From the NCBI RefSeq assembly GCF_025151215.1, contig NZ_CP102286.1:2542001-2606000 (forward strand): 64,000 bases of DNA, given 5' to 3'. Made by a program: the position numbers and the translations under genes. Below the pieces are notes generated by a model. The model made no database searches, was not told the origin of the DNA, and saw nothing but the letters and a program-made list of their open reading frames with translations. This document shows, one piece after another, positions 8,565 to 16,176 of the stretch (position 1 is the stretch's first letter; each line of letters begins with the position of its first letter). Origin of the DNA: Parabacteroides merdae ATCC 43184. Its GTDB lineage: Bacteria; Bacteroidota; Bacteroidia; Bacteroidales; Tannerellaceae.

Positions 8565-8572
8565 TATTTTTG
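8565..8572 (+). promoter_or_regulatory. Bacteroidales-type -7 box (TATTTTTG)
   Basis: TATTTTTG matches the TAnnTTTG -7 consensus of Bacteroidales sigma-ABfr promoters and lies 20 bp upstream of the ATG at 8593, so transcripts would have a very short leader. A TTTG lies 24 bp further upstream, slightly beyond the usual 19-21 bp spacing. Confidence 0.5.
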
Positions 8573-8592
8573 CAGTTTCTAATTTCAGGATC

Positions 8593-8937
8593 ATGGAAAA
8601 CTATATAAAGAAAGCGGCGGATGCTTTCCTTGTGGAGCGTCCGTATGGTATGCGTGTGGATTACAGGAAGAAAGGATTCGTGCTGTTTAACCGCAACCTG
8701 AACGTATTGGGCAATGCGGAGCATGCCCGTCTGGAAGAGCTGCCTCTGGAGCGGTTCAATGTGGAGGAGATTCCGTTGGATGGTGAAATTGTGGAGGAAC
8801 ACGCGGGATTTACCGATGTATTCTTCTATACCGATCTGACCAGCCCCTATGCCGGATATGCGCTGAATTTGCAAAAGCTCAAGGCCTATAACCGGTTTAT
8901 GTTTCCGTTGGCGATGGCGCTGAACCGTAAGTTGTGA
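8593..8937 (+). CDS. Small uncharacterised protein, only plus-strand gene of the block besides the membrane gene
   Basis: A 114-residue soluble protein (MENYIKKAADAFLVERPYGM) with no recognised domain. The sequence reads as a compact alpha/beta protein with the run DGEIVEEHAGFTDVFFYTDLTSP near residues 63-85. The ATG at 8593 is chosen because the longer frame to 8341 runs through repeat copy B. It is transcribed divergently from the DUF4120-like gene and has its own -7 box. Its opposite orientation within an otherwise minus-strand run suggests separate control. Confidence 0.6.
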   Translation: MENYIKKAADAFLVERPYGMRVDYRKKGFVLFNRNLNVLGNAEHARLEELPLERFNVEEIPLDGEIVEEHAGFTDVFFYTDLTSPYAGYALNLQKLKAYNRFMFPLAMALNRKL

Positions 8938-8995
8938 GTCCGGAAGCCGGCAACGGTAACAGCCGCATGGAGCACGCCGTTACCGCCAGGTTTTA

Positions 8996-9706
8996 TTATT
9001 TGCCCTTTCTTGTTGTTATAAATGCAAGATAATCGCCCACGGCCTTATGGCATCCGGTAAAGTCCGGAGTCCGGTGACCTTTGATTTTCCGGTAACTGAC
9101 GGTTCCGTTCCTGTCAATGCCTCTTACATGCCTGTTGAATGTCCCTTTGGTTCTGATATGGATGTCAAAACCGTCCCTTCCGGTGATTTCAAGGAACATT
9201 CCTCCCGTGATCCGTTCCCCGTCCAGGAATTTCTGTTTCTGTTCATCGAGCAGCCGCTGATGTTGCTCTTCCCGCGCTCTGCGCTCTTCCGCCTCTTTCT
9301 CCTCCTGTTCCCTGCGTTTCTGTTCCTGCCTCCTTTTGTATGCCTCACGGGCTTGCACCAGGGGGGTGGTGTCAAGTCCGAGAGCCTCGAACACGCGGAC
9401 TGAGATCAACCTGACAAAGGCTCCTCTTTCCGCGCCCTGAAGCGTATCCGCGATCCAGTTCCTGCAATAGGCGGCAGTTTCGTCCCTGCGGTTTTCTCCG
9501 TTGAGGAACCGGCGTGAATACTGCCCGCTGGAGAAATAAACGTTTTCAATCCGGCAGACCACATGGAAACAGTCATCGTCCTCATTCCCATATTCGTTCT
9601 TTCTAGACAGGGAGAGATATACATTCTCGGCGTACGGCTCCAGTTCCATATAAGGAGCCACGACGGTATTCCCGTCAGACCTGTACTTGAATACTTTTGC
9701 TTTCAT
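8996..9706 (-). CDS. Uncharacterised protein with charged coiled coil
   Basis: A 236-residue protein starting MKAKVFKYRSDGNTVVAPYM. The ATG at 9706 is preferred to one at 9742 because it follows the upstream stop by 1 bp. A highly charged helix of about residues 125-165 (YKRRQEQKRREQEEKEAEERR and on) should form a coiled coil. The flanking parts, including FDIHIRTKGTFNRHVRGID near the C-terminus, look globular. I recognise no family. It probably belongs to the same transcript as the genes to its right. Confidence 0.6.
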   Translation of the reverse strand: MKAKVFKYRSDGNTVVAPYMELEPYAENVYLSLSRKNEYGNEDDDCFHVVCRIENVYFSSGQYSRRFLNGENRRDETAAYCRNWIADTLQGAERGAFVRLISVRVFEALGLDTTPLVQAREAYKRRQEQKRREQEEKEAEERRAREEQHQRLLDEQKQKFLDGERITGGMFLEITGRDGFDIHIRTKGTFNRHVRGIDRNGTVSYRKIKGHRTPDFTGCHKAVGDYLAFITTRKGK

Positions 9707-9707
9707 A

Positions 9708-10409
9708 CTATCGTTCAGTTTGTCGGTTGTTGCATATTTCATCTATAATCTCTTTCCCGCTTCTTTCACCCTTCAGGAAGGCAAGGAAGCGCCTCAAAAA
9801 GAGCCGGGCACAGTCAGTTCCCAGCTGGGAGCTTTCACCGTCTTTGGTAGCGCATACCGCAAAACGCCCCAGTCCGAAACTGTCCTGTTGCGGTACGATG
9901 TGGTAAGACAAGTCCTCGCTTGCGTTGATGTGCAACCCACGACGGAAAACATAGAAAGTTTTCGGGATTCTTCTGTCGGTATCGATTTCCATACGCTTGT
10001 AACCGTGATGTTCCAATAACCGGACCAGTTCCCTGTTTGTCGGAATTGTATGTCCGATCCAGTCCGGCCAGCTTATATTTTCTATTGTATGTCCGTAATT
10101 GTCATATAATATGTCGAACTGTTCCTGGTATTCATCGTAAAATTCCCCGTTCCCGTTGCACATTTTCTCCAAAGCGATGCCGTTTTTACGGACAAGGGCA
10201 AGGTCGCCCAGTCCGCACGCGATTTCATTGAGCAGCGTGCGTTCCTCATCCCTGTCCTTTGCCGTTCCGTAAATTCTAAGCCGGGAATACCGGTGTAGCG
10301 CCGAACGGGACGGCATATCCAGTTTTTCCCATATCCCATCGTTTCCTATAGCCTGTCTGGTGTTTTCCGGAAGTCCGTACCACCACTTGTCCAAATTGTT
10401 TGTATCCAT
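9708..10409 (-). CDS. Uncharacterised protein (233 aa)
   Basis: A 233-residue protein (MDTNNLDKWWYGLPENTRQA) with no family I can name. The N-terminus NLDKWWYGLPENTRQAIGND resembles short conserved openings of proteins on Bacteroidetes conjugative elements. The middle is acidic, and the C-terminal helix LFLRRFLAFLKGERSGKEII is basic. There is no signal peptide. It sits 10 bp downstream of the DnaJ-LPD29 gene and 1 bp upstream of the coiled-coil gene. Confidence 0.58.
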   Translation of the reverse strand: MDTNNLDKWWYGLPENTRQAIGNDGIWEKLDMPSRSALHRYSRLRIYGTAKDRDEERTLLNEIACGLGDLALVRKNGIALEKMCNGNGEFYDEYQEQFDILYDNYGHTIENISWPDWIGHTIPTNRELVRLLEHHGYKRMEIDTDRRIPKTFYVFRRGLHINASEDLSYHIVPQQDSFGLGRFAVCATKDGESSQLGTDCARLFLRRFLAFLKGERSGKEIIDEICNNRQTER

Positions 10410-10419
10410 AATTCCTGAA

Positions 10420-11445
10420 TCAGATTGTTTTTAAATTCTGTTTTGAGTACCATGCCTGATACGCGGCGGCATACTCCTGACGTTCCCGTTCCAGGGAATT
10501 TCTCATCTCAGGGGTGTATCCGAGCAGGCGGATGTATCCTCCGTTATAGCCGGTGAGTTCGCACCTTATTCCGGCTTCCTCCAGTTTGTCGATGCGTTTT
10601 TGGGCCATTTTTGCGCTTGAATATTCCTTCGGCCAAAAATAGACTTCGCCCCGTGAGCCGAAACAGTCTTCCCCCAGAATTATTTCCCCGGCATACTTCC
10701 GGCTTTCGATGAAGCCGAAACGCGCTTTGCCCAATGCCCGGCGCATTGCCTTGTGTGCCGGACCTTCCGGATGCTTGAATACCTCCGGCTTGTCTTTGCT
10801 GCCGAGTTTGGGCGGTTCCACCTTGTACGGCTGTTTGTAACTTCCGATTCCGAGCGTCAGGTAAAAGTTGGTGTGAAAATAGTCCGTCATGGGGTCGCTG
10901 TCATCGAAATTGTACGACATGATGAAATCGCAGATATTCACCATTACATCCTTTGCCCTGTCCGTCAAGGATTTGTCTGAATGGATATGATGGTGGTTGA
11001 CATCGCCTTGAACTTTTCCGGACTCTTTGGTGAACGCCTCGAAATCCGCTTTCATCAACCGGATATGGATGGAGTGGCAATTCTCCCGTCTGACAGAGAA
11101 CTTGTATCCCGGATAGGTCTCCTTGAGCCATGCCCGTACCAGTCCCACAATTTCAGGAGCGTGCTGCCCCTTGTAATTGCGGCCTTTCCAGCGGTATTCG
11201 TTATACACATACTTGGTGTATTCCTTTGCCGTGGCTCCCGGATAGTCATATTCATATCCGGTTGAGGTCGAGGGAATATCCGGTTTTTCTTTCCAAGCCT
11301 CAAAAAGCCTTCCAAACTCGGTGTTCACCTGTTGCATGATTGCGGTGTCACCACCCTTGTCCGGGTGGTGCTCCAATGCCAGCCGGCGGTATTCTTTCTT
11401 CAAGTCCGTCAGAGAGTGTATGTTCTGAAAATAAGTCATAGCCAT
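10420..11445 (-). CDS. DnaJ-domain / LPD29-domain polyvalent protein
   Basis: A 341-residue two-domain protein. Residues about 3-45 form a J domain with the diagnostic HPDKGGD (its HPD tripeptide stimulates DnaK ATPase in this family). Residues about 90-170 (PEIVGLVRAWLKETYPGYKF then VRRENCHSIHIRLMKADFEAF) look like the large polyvalent protein-associated domain LPD29, known from mobile-element proteins. The start at 11445 (MAMTYFQNIHSLTDL) lies 7 bp after the upstream stop; longer starts enter the neighbouring gene. A plausible role is recruiting host DnaK for element replication, transfer or protein remodelling, but this is inferred from domains only. Confidence 0.75.
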   Translation of the reverse strand: MAMTYFQNIHSLTDLKKEYRRLALEHHPDKGGDTAIMQQVNTEFGRLFEAWKEKPDIPSTSTGYEYDYPGATAKEYTKYVYNEYRWKGRNYKGQHAPEIVGLVRAWLKETYPGYKFSVRRENCHSIHIRLMKADFEAFTKESGKVQGDVNHHHIHSDKSLTDRAKDVMVNICDFIMSYNFDDSDPMTDYFHTNFYLTLGIGSYKQPYKVEPPKLGSKDKPEVFKHPEGPAHKAMRRALGKARFGFIESRKYAGEIILGEDCFGSRGEVYFWPKEYSSAKMAQKRIDKLEEAGIRCELTGYNGGYIRLLGYTPEMRNSLERERQEYAAAYQAWYSKQNLKTI

Positions 11446-11452
11446 AAGTTTT

Positions 11453-11662
11453 TTATGCCCCTGCGAGGCGGTTGATAAAATATTCCCGGTAGTCAAGGTC
11501 AAGACCGAGGTTGAGACAGGCCGTTTCCATGTCATCTTCTCTCAGGTCGTCCGCCTCCTGCAATTCGCGCAGGTACCGGATTTCGGAGTCCAGGTATTCC
11601 TGTGCTTCCGTTTGACCGCAACCGCATGAGTTGCAGATCAGACTGATAATGTTTCCCTGCAT
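11453..11662 (-). CDS. Small uncharacterised protein (69 aa)
   Basis: A 69-residue acidic protein (MQGNIISLICNSCGCGQTEA). The N-terminal CNSCGCG cluster could bind metal. The rest is helical and acidic. The longer open frame to 11890 is a shadow of the upstream gene; the ATG at 11662 gives a 25-bp overlap with that gene's 3' end. No family is recognised. Confidence 0.5.
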   Translation of the reverse strand: MQGNIISLICNSCGCGQTEAQEYLDSEIRYLRELQEADDLREDDMETACLNLGLDLDYREYFINRLAGA

Positions 11663-11937
11663 GCTGTTTGATTTTTTATGTTTCTGTTCCTGTTTCTGAG
11701 GCCTCGTCCGTCGTATATCGAGACGGCCCGTTCCACCAAAAGCCTGCGGTTGTCTTCCGAAAGTTCCAGATAGAACCGTTCCGCCGCGCCGAATGTGCCC
11801 TTGTCTGTCGCCACGCACCATTTTTCCCAGAAATGCGGGTACATGCCGCCATACACGGTTTTGCATTCCTCCTCGCTCCAGGCGTTCCACATGTAGTAGA
11901 AGAAACTGGAGACGGTATTTTCCGCTTGATATTTCAT
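11638..11937 (-). CDS. Small uncharacterised protein (99 aa)
   Basis: A 99-residue protein beginning MKYQAENTVSSFFYYMWNAW. The ATG at 11937 overlaps the upstream stop in an ATGA arrangement, a classic sign of coupled translation. The sequence WSEEECKTVYGGMYPHFWEKW is rich in aromatic residues and could be a protein-binding module. No domain is recognised. Confidence 0.55.
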   Translation of the reverse strand: MKYQAENTVSSFFYYMWNAWSEEECKTVYGGMYPHFWEKWCVATDKGTFGAAERFYLELSEDNRRLLVERAVSIYDGRGLRNRNRNIKNQTACRETLSV

Positions 11938-12533
11938 GGTTCTTCTATTTGTGATTCTACATTGTTTGTTTCTCTCAGTTGATGCCACACAGCCTCATAC
12001 ATCTCATAAAGCCAGTCTATGTTCTTCGCGCCGAGTTCAAACGGGCTGTGACACTGCACCTCGTCACCGCTTTCTTTCTCTTCGGCAAGGACGGTCAGGC
12101 TGTCCGCTGTTACCCGGAGTCCTGTCACCCTGCATTCATATGGTTCTCCGTTCTTGCCAAACCATATCACCCAGACCGGATCATAATCCTCTTCCGGAAG
12201 ACGAATTTCTTTCACGCAGTGAGCATGGAGCAACTGCCGTATCGCGTCGATGATGTCCCCCCGCAGTTCCTTGATCCTGCCGCTGAAATCAACGGCTTCT
12301 GACGGTAAACTTCCTTTTCCGCCTCTTTCCTGCAAGGAGAGAATCCGCGTGTCGGGATGGATACAGAAATCCCAGTCCAACACTTCATCGTCATCGCGTG
12401 TCGTGTGGATATCGCCGCCCAAAACAAGACCGCAATCGTCATTTACCATTCTTTTTGCTTCATCGCGGTCTTCTGCCGCTACCGTGTAAGTGCCCTCGAA
12501 GGAATACCTTACTCTTATGTCATATCTTTTCAT
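11934..12533 (-). CDS. Uncharacterised protein (199 aa)
   Basis: A 199-residue acidic protein starting MKRYDIRVRYSFEGTYTVAA. The start at 12533 has GGAAAG about 6 bp upstream, a better ribosome binding site than the one at 12545. The first 70 residues (TYTVAAEDRDEAKRMVNDDCGLVLGG) resemble small beta-alpha-beta domains with a repeated-strand look, followed by a second region ending in IDWLYEMYEAVWHQL. No family is assigned. Confidence 0.57.
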   Translation of the reverse strand: MKRYDIRVRYSFEGTYTVAAEDRDEAKRMVNDDCGLVLGGDIHTTRDDDEVLDWDFCIHPDTRILSLQERGGKGSLPSEAVDFSGRIKELRGDIIDAIRQLLHAHCVKEIRLPEEDYDPVWVIWFGKNGEPYECRVTGLRVTADSLTVLAEEKESGDEVQCHSPFELGAKNIDWLYEMYEAVWHQLRETNNVESQIEEP

Positions 12534-12580
12534 GATTCTTTCCATTTGATTGTTGATACCAGATTCATTGCCCGGAAGGA

Positions 12581-13078
12581 TTACCGGATATTCAATATTG
12601 CGCTAAAGGCATGTGGGTCAAGCCTGTAAAACGTCGGAAGGTTAAGTGTGACCATCGGGTAGCTTACCCGGCCGCTCTGACGTCTATAACCTGTATCCTC
12701 AGCCAATTTGTTAGACAGAAGGAACTCCATGGCATCAGGATTGTTGTTGATGTCCACGAATGCCCTGTCAGGCAGTGAGAATGCCGCCTTATCTTCTAAG
12801 TTGACCGTCAGGACCGTGTATATCTCATGGGTCACGGGATCTTTCAGAGACAATGCCGGCCAGCCGTTATGGTACATTTCAATCACGATTGAGAGACGGC
12901 TTTCCTGATACAGGAAAGTCTCTTCCATGGACGGATGGTCGCATTTGACAATTTCAAAATCATCCTCCCCTTTGGTAAATGTCACCATCGGATAGGATAC
13001 ATCGACAAAACATTCCTCTTCCCGGTAGCAGAGATGTTCTTTTCCCTCTGAACGGATTATAGCCAATCGGGTGTTCAT
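12581..13078 (-). CDS. Uncharacterised protein (165 aa) with internal sequence repetition
   Basis: A 165-residue protein (MNTRLAIIRSEGKEHLCYRE). The phrase VSYPMVTF near residue 27 recurs as VSYPMVTL near residue 140, suggesting a duplicated beta unit. The start at 13078 is preferred because the extension to 13132 overlaps the upstream gene and reads unlike protein. It has no signal peptide or membrane segment. It lies about 50 bp downstream of the small coiled-coil gene. Confidence 0.57.
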   Translation of the reverse strand: MNTRLAIIRSEGKEHLCYREEECFVDVSYPMVTFTKGEDDFEIVKCDHPSMEETFLYQESRLSIVIEMYHNGWPALSLKDPVTHEIYTVLTVNLEDKAAFSLPDRAFVDINNNPDAMEFLLSNKLAEDTGYRRQSGRVSYPMVTLNLPTFYRLDPHAFSAILNIR

Positions 13079-13128
13079 ATTCGTAACTGGTTTTAAAATT
13101 ATTGACTTGCAAGTTAATTGGCCGGCAT

Positions 13129-13380
13129 TCACCTGCCTGTTTCTTTAAACGTGTGATTGTCACCGCCTGCGGACATTTGGAAGAGTTGCTGTCTCACCGC
13201 CTTGATTTTCCCGATCAGTTCGTCCTCCCTTCGGAATGAGGGGGTACATTTGGTACGCCTCATCCCGGCTCCCCAGGGGATGCCGCCGCATACTTTTCTC
13301 AGGCGTGCCTTTTCGCTTTCCAGGGCCGACTCCAGACGGGCCAGCCTGCGTCGCAACGATTCTTCGGTCACAGTTCTCAT
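13129..13380 (-). CDS. Small basic coiled-coil protein (83 aa)
   Basis: An 83-residue basic protein. Residues 1-30 (MRTVTEESLRRRLARLESAL and on) form a predicted coiled coil, and DELIGKIKAVRQQLFQM near the C-terminus is a second helix. The central segment GGIPWGAGMRRTKCTPSFR is basic and could contact nucleic acid. No family is recognised. Confidence 0.5.
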   Translation of the reverse strand: MRTVTEESLRRRLARLESALESEKARLRKVCGGIPWGAGMRRTKCTPSFRREDELIGKIKAVRQQLFQMSAGGDNHTFKETGR

Positions 13381-13449
13381 GATTTCATTGTTTTTTTAGT
13401 ATGGTGACGGGTCGGAAAGACAGTCACCATACCGTCGTTATGTGTCACG

Positions 13450-14337
13450 TTATATTTTAGCTTTTTCCCTTTTGATGCCTCTCAGGACGTACAACAGGTG
13501 CAGGAACAGCTCCCTGTCGTAAATCCGGAAGAAGAACGGCTCGCCTGTTTCCCTGACCGTTCCGGTAAAAGACACGGACTCCCGGTTCACGGGATATTGG
13601 AGGAAGTTGCCGTTTGCCAGCAGGGTGTGCTTTTTCTTCATCACTTCGCCTAGGAACTTGTCCATATCGTCGTTTCCCTCATAGCCGGAGAAGTAGAGGA
13701 AATGATGACGGCGCAGGCTTCGCAGGATTTTGGCGGTTTCCAGCCTTACATCCCTGCCTGACGATTCGTCCGTTCCTCTCATCAGGTTGCAGATGAACTT
13801 CTTCTCGCCATTTATGTCAAGAAACAGATAAGGAACTATAATTATAGAGGCATGCCGTGCGTGGCCGGAGATGACCATCGGCTTTTCTTTCAGGATGTCT
13901 CCTTTGAAGGTAATGTTCCGGTAATGGTTGTCCATCTGCCGTTCCAGCTCCTTTCTTGGCGTGGTAACGGAGCGGAGTCCCGTGAAGTAGCGTCCGCCCG
14001 CCCGGAAGCAGAACCGGTAGATGTCCGCATGATAAGGCTCTCCCAGGAAAAAGAAATTCCGGGTATGGCGGATGGGGGGCAAGACATCCATGTAGTCGAA
14101 ATATCTTTCTTCCGTAATCTCACTGAACGGGGCGCAGAGGGATTGCAGGTGGATGCGTATCATCTTGCGGACGGTATTTCCGGACACGGCTGTGAGGTAC
14201 GGGTTCTTTTCCCTGTCCCTCAGTTCCTCCAGTGTCTCATGATGGTAGTCGCCGTGTATTCCGTCAGACATGGTGGTCACGCAGCTGCCGTCAAAACTGC
14301 GTGAATCGACTACGAATTTCAGTTTGTCGTTATTCAT
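13450..14337 (-). CDS. Uncharacterised protein (295 aa)
   Basis: A 295-residue soluble protein (MNNDKLKFVVDSRSFDGSCV) that I cannot assign. It is rich in aromatic and basic residues, with segments RHTRNFFFLGEPYHADIYRF and GHARHASIIIVPYLFLDING that look like buried strands. It starts 3 bp after the stop of the 380-residue gene, so the pair is very likely co-translated. Confidence 0.58.
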   Translation of the reverse strand: MNNDKLKFVVDSRSFDGSCVTTMSDGIHGDYHHETLEELRDREKNPYLTAVSGNTVRKMIRIHLQSLCAPFSEITEERYFDYMDVLPPIRHTRNFFFLGEPYHADIYRFCFRAGGRYFTGLRSVTTPRKELERQMDNHYRNITFKGDILKEKPMVISGHARHASIIIVPYLFLDINGEKKFICNLMRGTDESSGRDVRLETAKILRSLRRHHFLYFSGYEGNDDMDKFLGEVMKKKHTLLANGNFLQYPVNRESVSFTGTVRETGEPFFFRIYDRELFLHLLYVLRGIKREKAKI

Positions 14338-14340
14338 GGT

Positions 14341-15483
14341 TCAGATGTTTTGAAGGTTCAACACTCTCTTGGCGGCACTGAGGGCATTGGAGGTGAGCTG
14401 CCGTTGCCATGCCTTGTTTCTGGGTGACCAGCGGAATCCGGAGGATTTCAGTTCCTTTCGTCTGTTGTCTTCGGGAATCCTGTCAAACAGGATCTGAAGG
14501 CGGTCTTCCCCATAGTTCCATACAAGTGTCCCGCCCTCGAACGGCACTTCCTTGTTTTCCCGGCTTTGCACCGCTTTCAGCCTTTCGCGCATCCGTTCCG
14601 CAAGTTCCGGCAATTGGAAGAATTTGTTTCTCGGGGTGATGACGGGTTTCCTTAGCCTTGCGTTATATTCGGAAATGAAGTCCACGGCCCTGCGGACGAT
14701 TTCCACTTCCCCGTGATTGGCGAAGGTGGATACCTTGTTCAGGATGCTGCTGACGAACAGGGCACGGTTATAACCCCGGCATTGTCCGGTGTCAATCCCG
14801 TGGATGGTGTCGGCGCTGCTCTTGATGTCGCGTTTGAGCGTCTGCCATGCCTTTTCCAGTTTTTCTTCCTCCGGTCGTGCGGCTTCCTTTTTTCGTCTGA
14901 CGGCTTCAAGAACCTTTTGCCGCCAATTGCGGAACTCCTCGTAGCGGTTCTGATAGCTTCTGTTCGTATTCTCCTGCCTGTGGTAATCAAATCCGCCTCG
15001 TCCCGTCACCATCGGGTTGGCGCAGCGTGAGAGGGCCGAGAGCTGGGCGGATAGCTTTTTCCGGTAGGCGGCGATGTATGTATCCCGTTCCTCTTCCTGC
15101 ATGAGTTGCAGGTCGTTGTGCAGCTCCTCCCCGTAAATCATGATGTCCGTCTCGCCACGAATCTCCGGGTCGAAGGAACTCCAGGCGTATGCGTCGCAAG
15201 CCTGTTTCCACATATCCTCCAGATAGCCAGGATGTTTGAACGCTACGGCTTCCCAGTCTTTGAAGTCCCTGGAATGCAATTCATTCCGATCTTCCGGATT
15301 TCCGTACAGGTGTACATAGTTGCCCGTTCCATGATGCTCCTTTCTGAAATGGAACGGTACGGGAGGATGGTCCGTACCCTTTTCCCGGATCATCGTGACC
15401 CGGTGCGCATTCTCTGCGGTAAGGCCCGTTACTTGTTCTTCCCGGACCTTTGCTGTTGTTGTTTCAGTCATAACCGTTGCCAT
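14341..15483 (-). CDS. Polyvalent-type mobile-element protein with GFRWSP-KAWQR C-terminal module
   Basis: A 380-residue protein. The C-terminal module, about residues 310-378, contains LQILFDRIPEDNRRKELKSS then GFRWSPRNKAWQRQLTSNA, a pattern I have seen in multi-domain proteins of phages and conjugative elements, often beside antirestriction or methylase domains; I cannot give its formal name. The middle holds a long charged helix (FRNWRQKVLEAVRRKKEAAR). Two starts are possible: 15483, or 15471, which gives an ATGA overlap with the upstream stop. A role in helping the element establish in new hosts is inference. Confidence 0.62.
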   Translation of the reverse strand: MATVMTETTTAKVREEQVTGLTAENAHRVTMIREKGTDHPPVPFHFRKEHHGTGNYVHLYGNPEDRNELHSRDFKDWEAVAFKHPGYLEDMWKQACDAYAWSSFDPEIRGETDIMIYGEELHNDLQLMQEEERDTYIAAYRKKLSAQLSALSRCANPMVTGRGGFDYHRQENTNRSYQNRYEEFRNWRQKVLEAVRRKKEAARPEEEKLEKAWQTLKRDIKSSADTIHGIDTGQCRGYNRALFVSSILNKVSTFANHGEVEIVRRAVDFISEYNARLRKPVITPRNKFFQLPELAERMRERLKAVQSRENKEVPFEGGTLVWNYGEDRLQILFDRIPEDNRRKELKSSGFRWSPRNKAWQRQLTSNALSAAKRVLNLQNI

Positions 15484-15764
15484 TCATAAATTATTTCTAC
15501 CAGTTCTTCGTCCGCCAGTTTTTGGATTTCCTCGTCCGAGCAATAGCAGGCGATTTCCTCGTCCAGCTTGAAAGCTGCCGGGTCAAGGCTTCTGATGCCG
15601 TCCAGCAGTTCCGGCACCAGGCTGTCTGCGGCAACCGTATAGCTTCCGTCCCTGCCTTGCACCTTCCGTGCGGGATAGCTCCTTTCCCGATAAACCAACA
15701 TTCTCATTTTCGGATTGGCACCCTGCTGTCCTTTGTGGACTTTGCTTGTTGTCTCTCTGTTCAT
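15468..15764 (-). CDS. Small uncharacterised acidic protein (98 aa)
   Basis: A 98-residue protein (MNRETTSKVHKGQQGANPKM), first gene of the long minus-strand run. Its C-terminal half is acidic (DEEIACYCSDEEIQKLADEELVEIIYEW). Upstream lies copy C of the branched repeat plus a separate hairpin (15796-15812), then an A-rich stretch before the ATG, the same arrangement as for the genes starting at 7690 and 8262. Confidence 0.58.
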   Translation of the reverse strand: MNRETTSKVHKGQQGANPKMRMLVYRERSYPARKVQGRDGSYTVAADSLVPELLDGIRSLDPAAFKLDEEIACYCSDEEIQKLADEELVEIIYEWQRL

Positions 15765-15840
15765 ACCTTCATTTTTTTAGTTTGTTTGACATGATCGGCT
15801 CCGTGGAGCCGGTTTTTCGGTTTCTTACTTGCCGGACTGT

Positions 15841-15960
15841 CCTTTGCCGGGGATTGCGCAAGGCTTGGCAAAAGAAAATACCGCAGCGAAGCGAGGATGA
15901 TTTTCTTTTAGCCAACCAGCCCCTGAAAGGGGCCGCCTTGCGCAATCAACCCGGCAAAGG
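15841..15960. repeat. Branched inverted-repeat element, copy C (best preserved)
   Basis: The outer stem pairs 15841-15864 (CCTTTGCCGGG then GATTGCGCAAGGC) with 15935-15960 (GCCTTGCGCAATC, AA, CCCGGCAAAGG), 24 bp with a 2-base bulge. The second stem pairs 15865-15879 with 15900-15915 around the loop at 15880-15899. The third stem is GCCCC-TGAAA-GGGGC at 15919-15933. TATATTTG follows on the plus side at 15963. It lies between divergent genes: the minus-strand gene at 15764 and the plus-strand membrane gene at 16177. Confidence 0.88.
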
Positions 15961-16176
15961 GCTATATTTGCAGGTAAGAAATTGAAAGAATGGCTGGGAT
16001 TTTCAATTTGTCGGATACAACATGTAATAAGTGTAATGAGCAAATTTAAAAGCATACAACGAAGGTTTTTCAAATATTTTCCAAACTATCGGATATCAAT
16101 ATCATATCGTAAAACAAGCGAAGGCGTGGCATTCCGGAATAAATACATGTCTTCGCGTCAAAGGTGATTGATTGAA

